Source: JABWAN01 sp041918175 (lineage in GTDB: Bacteria > Zhuqueibacterota > Zhuqueibacteria > Zhuqueibacterales > Zhuqueibacteraceae). From it: a stretch of DNA of 64,000 bases. The notes under the pieces were generated by a model that made no database searches, was not told the DNA's origin, and saw only the letters and a list, made by a program, of their open reading frames with translations. The stretch covers positions 12,387-76,386 of the forward strand of contig JAYRWE010000074.1 in assembly GCA_041918175.1 (NCBI GenBank). Direction: 5' to 3'. Below, one piece after another: positions 60,905-64,000 of this stretch (position 1 is its first letter; each line of letters opens with the position of its first letter). Both the position numbers and the translations under genes were made by a program.

Positions 60905-62641
60905 TTACTTCTTCCTTCGCCTCCGTAACAACGCCACCGGAATCAAAAAGAACGCGATATTCAAAGGCAACTCGACTGCGTATTTGGCCGGGCCTTGCAT
61001 GCCGTCAAACGCCATTGCAGCTTGGCCGCAGCAACCATCGCCGTCGCCTGGATCTGGCTCGTTTGAAATTTTAAAACTATACGTCGGACCCAGCGTGCGA
61101 TTGCCTTGATTGTCCGCAGCCAGTACCATGTAATTGATCGTCGTGTTCAACGCCTGGCCCGGAATATTCGCGGCATAAGTATTTGCCGCGCCCGCAGCCA
61201 TGTTCAACGTATCGCTGCTCGCGCCGTTGAGTGTATAAATCAAACGCACGCTCGCAATGCTTTGATCATCCACGGCCTTCGTGCTCACCGCATAGGGCCC
61301 GGTCGTGTTGGTGGTGTTGCTCCAATCCGTGGTGAGCGCGATAAGCGGATTCGTGGACATCGCATTGCGCACGTTCAATCTGCCGCCGGAAACCATTTTG
61401 CCAATGAATTGCGATTTGCGATCCACGCCGCCGAGCAAGCGCACAATGACTTGATCGGAAGTCGCGCTCGGAAAACGCGACATCACGAGCGCGGCCGCGC
61501 CAGCCACATGCGGCGTCGCCATGCTCGTGCCGCTCAAACGTTGATAGCGACTCAACGGCCGCGTGCTATAAATGTTCGAGCCGGGCGCGGAAAGATCAAC
61601 CGTGCGGCGGCCATAATTCGAAAAGCTCGAAACATTATCGCCGTTGTCGTTGCTCGCCACGGACACGACGTTGGGCACTTCATAGTTCGAAGGATAATTC
61701 GCGGAAGTATCCGTGTTCTTGCTGTCATTGCCCGCGGCTGCGATGAACAACACGCCGCGATCGTGCGCATATTGAATCGCATCCTTCAATACTTGCGACT
61801 CTCCGCCGCCGCCCCAACTGTTGCTTAAAACTTTCGCGCCGTTATCAGTGGCATAGACAATGGCCTCTGCTGCTTCCGCGGTGCCGCCCGAACCGTCGCT
61901 GCCCAAAAACTTCAGCGCCATGAGCTTCACGCTCCAATTCACGCCTACCACGCCTTTGCCGTTGTTGCCCACCGCGCCCACCGTGCCCGCGCAATGCGTG
62001 CCGTGATCGTTGTCATCATACGGATCATTGCTCTTGTAGATAAAATTCCAGCCGCGATAATCGTCTTTATAACCGTTGCCGTCGTCGTCGAGATTGTTAT
62101 TCTCTTTGCCGCCGCCGCTCTCGCCGGGATTGAGCCAGATGTTCGCCTTCAAATCTTCATGATCATAATCGATGCCCGTGTCGATCACGCCGACGATGAT
62201 ATTGGCATTGCCCGTCGTGAGTTCCCACGCTTCGGGCGCATCAATGTCGTTGTCGTTGCTTTGATTCATGCCATAGAGTTGGTTGAAGTCGGGATCGTTG
62301 GGAAACACCGGCGGCGCGGCAATCGCATACAAACGATAATTCGGCTCGACGTATTCAACGTTCGCCTGCGCACGGCATTGCGCCACCACTTGATCAAAGT
62401 CGCGGCCCGGCGCAACCGTGCCTTTCACGCAGGACAAGTTGGGTGTCGCCGTGACATTCACGACGCCCGCGTCGCCCAGGCTGCCAAACATGTTCGCGAC
62501 CACGACGCCGCTTTTGAATTTAATCACCAACTCGCCGGGAATCACCTTCGGCTTGTTCTTCAAAGAAACCTGCGCCAACGCCTGCGCAGCGAGAAACAAA
62601 ATCAAACTCGCCATCAGCAGCATTTGCTTTTTCATCTGCAT
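60905..62641 (-). CDS. Subtilisin-like serine peptidase (S8) with C-terminal membrane anchor
   Basis: 578 residues. ATG at 62641 after AAGGAGG. Signal peptide ends in AQALAQ; an inhibitor-type propeptide runs to about residue 110 ('VIPGELVIKFKSGV', 'NVEYVEPNYRLYA'). The catalytic triad is Asp154 (VIDTGIDYDHEDL), His213 (DHGTHCAG) and Ser373 (SGTSMATPH). An Ig-like domain follows near residues 440-540. The end is not a T9SS domain: a GDGCCGQ segment, a hydrophobic stretch (LPLNIAFFLIPVALL) and RRRRKK, the tripartite layout of CTERM-type sorting tails. Confidence 0.93.
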   Translation of the reverse strand: MQMKKQMLLMASLILFLAAQALAQVSLKNKPKVIPGELVIKFKSGVVVANMFGSLGDAGVVNVTATPNLSCVKGTVAPGRDFDQVVAQCRAQANVEYVEPNYRLYAIAAPPVFPNDPDFNQLYGMNQSNDNDIDAPEAWELTTGNANIIVGVIDTGIDYDHEDLKANIWLNPGESGGGKENNNLDDDGNGYKDDYRGWNFIYKSNDPYDDNDHGTHCAGTVGAVGNNGKGVVGVNWSVKLMALKFLGSDGSGGTAEAAEAIVYATDNGAKVLSNSWGGGGESQVLKDAIQYAHDRGVLFIAAAGNDSKNTDTSANYPSNYEVPNVVSVASNDNGDNVSSFSNYGRRTVDLSAPGSNIYSTRPLSRYQRLSGTSMATPHVAGAAALVMSRFPSATSDQVIVRLLGGVDRKSQFIGKMVSGGRLNVRNAMSTNPLIALTTDWSNTTNTTGPYAVSTKAVDDQSIASVRLIYTLNGASSDTLNMAAGAANTYAANIPGQALNTTINYMVLAADNQGNRTLGPTYSFKISNEPDPGDGDGCCGQAAMAFDGMQGPAKYAVELPLNIAFFLIPVALLRRRRKK

Positions 62642-62681
62642 TGTACAACCTCCTTGTTAAAGTGATTCATCCGGAAAGTAT

Positions 62682-62750
62682 GTTCGTAGTAATGCCTTTA
62701 GGCATTTTCCGCCAATTGGCTGCGATCGCCTGAAGGCGTCACTACAAACG
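62682..62750. repeat. GTAGTA double-hairpin repeat
   Basis: TTCGTAGTAATGCCTTTAGG at the left; GATCGCCTGAAGGCGTCACT then ACAAACG at the right. It lies in the 5' region of the subtilisin gene. Confidence 0.8.
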
Positions 62751-62791
62751 ATATGCGTTATTATGAAAGACACGCGCGCGGAGGAAAATTC

Positions 62792-63706
62792 TTAAACGAT
62801 GGGATTATGCAATTCGCCGAAACCGGAAATGCTTGTCACCATGTGATCGCCCGGCTGCAAAGGCCCGACGCCCTCGGGCGTGCCCGTCGCAATGATATCG
62901 CCCGGCTGCAGCGTGCAAAAGCGCGAGAGATAACTGATCAACTCCGTCACCGGAAACGCCATATCCGCGGTCGAACCTTTTTGACGCACCGCGCCGTTGA
63001 GTGTGAGCGTCACTTCCAACTTTTGCGGATCAGTCACGCAGCCGCGCGGAATGAGATACGGTCCAAGCGGGCAAAACGTGTCGAAGTTTTTCGCGCGAAA
63101 CCACGGCAAGCCTGTGGAAGTGTCTTTCTTCTGCAATTCGCGCGCAGTCACGTCGTTGAGTATTGTGTAGCCCGCAACATAATCGAGCGCATCCTTTGCG
63201 GGAATGTTCGTGCCGGTTTTGCCGATCACCAGCGCCAACTCCGCTTCGTGATCGATGCGGCCAAACTCGCGCGGCAAACGCACCGGCTCCTCGTGCGCAA
63301 TCAACGTCGAGGGCGACTTGCCAAAAAAGATCGGCTCTTTCGGCAGCGGATTCTTCAACTCATCCGCATGACCGCGATAATTGCGCCCGATGCACAAAAT
63401 CTTCTGCGGCCGCGCGATCGGCAATTGCAGCTTCACCTCCTGCGTGAGCATCAAATCCTTCAGTGGGCGCACTTCGGCAATCGCGTTGAAAACTTCATCA
63501 AACGATTCCGCATGAAAGAGATCAAGCTCCACCATGACTTGCAAAAAATGCAAATCCGGCGCCTTGTTATCCAGCTTCAATTGTTTGAAAACTTCCCACG
63601 CGCGCGTGAAATTATAGCGCGACGGACGACCGTTCGGTTTGTCGCTCCACTCTACACCGATTTGGGGCAATTGCTTTTGATTGAGGTAGGCAAAGACGCG
63701 GGTCAA
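62792..63706 (-). CDS. Fumarylacetoacetate hydrolase family protein
   Basis: 304 residues if read from the TTG at 63706, which has AAGGA upstream; an in-frame ATG at 63772 adds 22 residues without support. Metal ligands of the FAH fold are visible: the glutamates in 'IDHEAELALVIG' and Asp in 'GYTILNDVTARELQ', after the entry motif 'ILCIGRNYRGHADE'. Family members are C-C hydrolases, isomerases or oxaloacetate decarboxylases of aromatic or sugar-acid catabolism. The substrate cannot be assigned. Confidence 0.88.
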   Translation of the reverse strand: MTRVFAYLNQKQLPQIGVEWSDKPNGRPSRYNFTRAWEVFKQLKLDNKAPDLHFLQVMVELDLFHAESFDEVFNAIAEVRPLKDLMLTQEVKLQLPIARPQKILCIGRNYRGHADELKNPLPKEPIFFGKSPSTLIAHEEPVRLPREFGRIDHEAELALVIGKTGTNIPAKDALDYVAGYTILNDVTARELQKKDTSTGLPWFRAKNFDTFCPLGPYLIPRGCVTDPQKLEVTLTLNGAVRQKGSTADMAFPVTELISYLSRFCTLQPGDIIATGTPEGVGPLQPGDHMVTSISGFGELHNPIV

Positions 63707-63821
63707 ATGAAATCCTTTCTGCACTTGACTTGAAGGCGAGCGTATTAAAAAAATGCGGGCAGATGGTAGCAACTAACGCCACCAAAGGCAAGGAAAAAGT
63801 CCGCGCCGAGAACGAACCGCA

Positions 63822-64000
63822 TTGCCTCAAAATAAATGTTACCCAAGCATTTTGAGCACTGTGTCGTTGCCTCATAATTTATGTTACCCCAAACCGGAGG
63901 ACATAAGTTATGAGCCAGCATTCCAAACGAGATTTTTTGCAAACGATGATCGTGCGTTATCGCAAAGCTTCTCGCCTCGAAAAACGCACGCTCTTAGACA
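63822..64000 (+). mobile_element. Left end of an insertion sequence, cut by the window edge
   Basis: Two near-identical 23-bp direct repeats with the ATGTTACCC ending lie at 63822-63844 and 63867-63889, 45 bp apart, in front of a transposase-like gene. Tandem sites of this kind bind transposase at element ends. The right end is beyond the window. Confidence 0.6.
63910..64000 (+). CDS. Transposase / integrase-catalytic-domain protein, N-terminal fragment
   Basis: Thirty codons from the ATG at 63910, preceded by GGAGG. The reading 'FLQTMIVRYRKASRLEKRTL' matches the start of integrase-core transposases whose N-terminus reads R-Y-R-x-A-S-R-x-E-K-x-x-L-L-D before a helix-turn-helix. The gene runs off the window. 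Confidence 0.65.
   Translation, partial: MSQHSKRDFLQTMIVRYRKASRLEKRTLLD

Noticed and set aside
1..64000. tRNA or rRNA genes
   Set aside because: I looked for acceptor/T-loop patterns (GGTTCGAATCC-like) in the gaps and saw none, and no rRNA core sequences.

Overview
The window looks like a chromosomal segment of an uncultured bacterium of the FCB (Fibrobacteres-Chlorobi-Bacteroidetes) superphylum, most like candidate phylum KSB1 or the Calditrichota. This is inferred from gene families, not from a marker-gene phylogeny. The signs are C-terminal domains with the 'YPNPFNP...GVYLYRL' signature used for type IX secretion (T9SS), a PorV-like outer-membrane protein, a PorU-like C25 peptidase, a TonB receptor with a carboxypeptidase-regulatory domain, a GWxTD lipoprotein, GatAB, and split purS/purQ. 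I see no rRNA, tRNA, CRISPR array or prophage.

Layout. (1) 86-20773 is almost entirely on the minus strand. Read in the direction of transcription it holds a dienelactone hydrolase and a gamma-carbonic-anhydrase-like protein, a membrane-anchored GH2-like protein with a lost catalytic motif, a LacI regulator, a TonB-dependent receptor, a large secreted protein with a C-terminal sorting-like domain, a PorV-like barrel, a LVIVD-repeat/esterase fusion, a ribokinase, a LVIVD-repeat T9SS cargo and a serine hydrolase. Palindromes of LacI-operator type lie before both the regulator and the receptor, so this may be one regulated surface-nutrient locus. (2) 20983-22818 is a cupin/DUF1080/amidohydrolase-like triple fusion, followed by about 0.9 kb of AT-rich, gene-poor DNA. 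(3) 23680-38437 (plus strand) is an envelope and protein-processing cluster: C25 peptidase, thioredoxin and glutaredoxin proteins, Prc/Tsp protease, a peptidase/propeller/beta-barrel fusion, a GWxTD lipoprotein, a PYROXD2-like oxidoreductase and a DUF4230 protein. (4) 38457-48217 (minus strand) holds a T9SS-tagged glycosidase-like protein, gatB, gatA, two tatA-type genes, a DUF4321 protein, three tandem Rpn-like genes in successive stages of decay, and an OPT transporter. (5) 48512-57693 (plus strand) is housekeeping: ecfT, truA, a transaldolase-like aldolase, purB, purC, psd, pssA, purS and purQ. It is interrupted by toxin-antitoxin genes. (6) 57873-64000 holds a truncated FG-GAP protein, an M28 peptidase, a nucleotidyltransferase, a subtilisin with a different C-terminal anchor, a fumarylacetoacetase-family hydrolase, and the left end of an insertion sequence cut by the window edge.

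Intergenic DNA is unusually rich in small structured repeats. At least six families recur: a 73-bp palindrome, a 9-bp-stem hairpin with covarying stems, a double hairpin flanked by GTAGTA/TACTAC, C/G-rich inverted repeats, a 112-bp duplicated sequence and a TGGATTNNN-periodic inverted repeat. Two of these have run into the 5' ends of coding regions.
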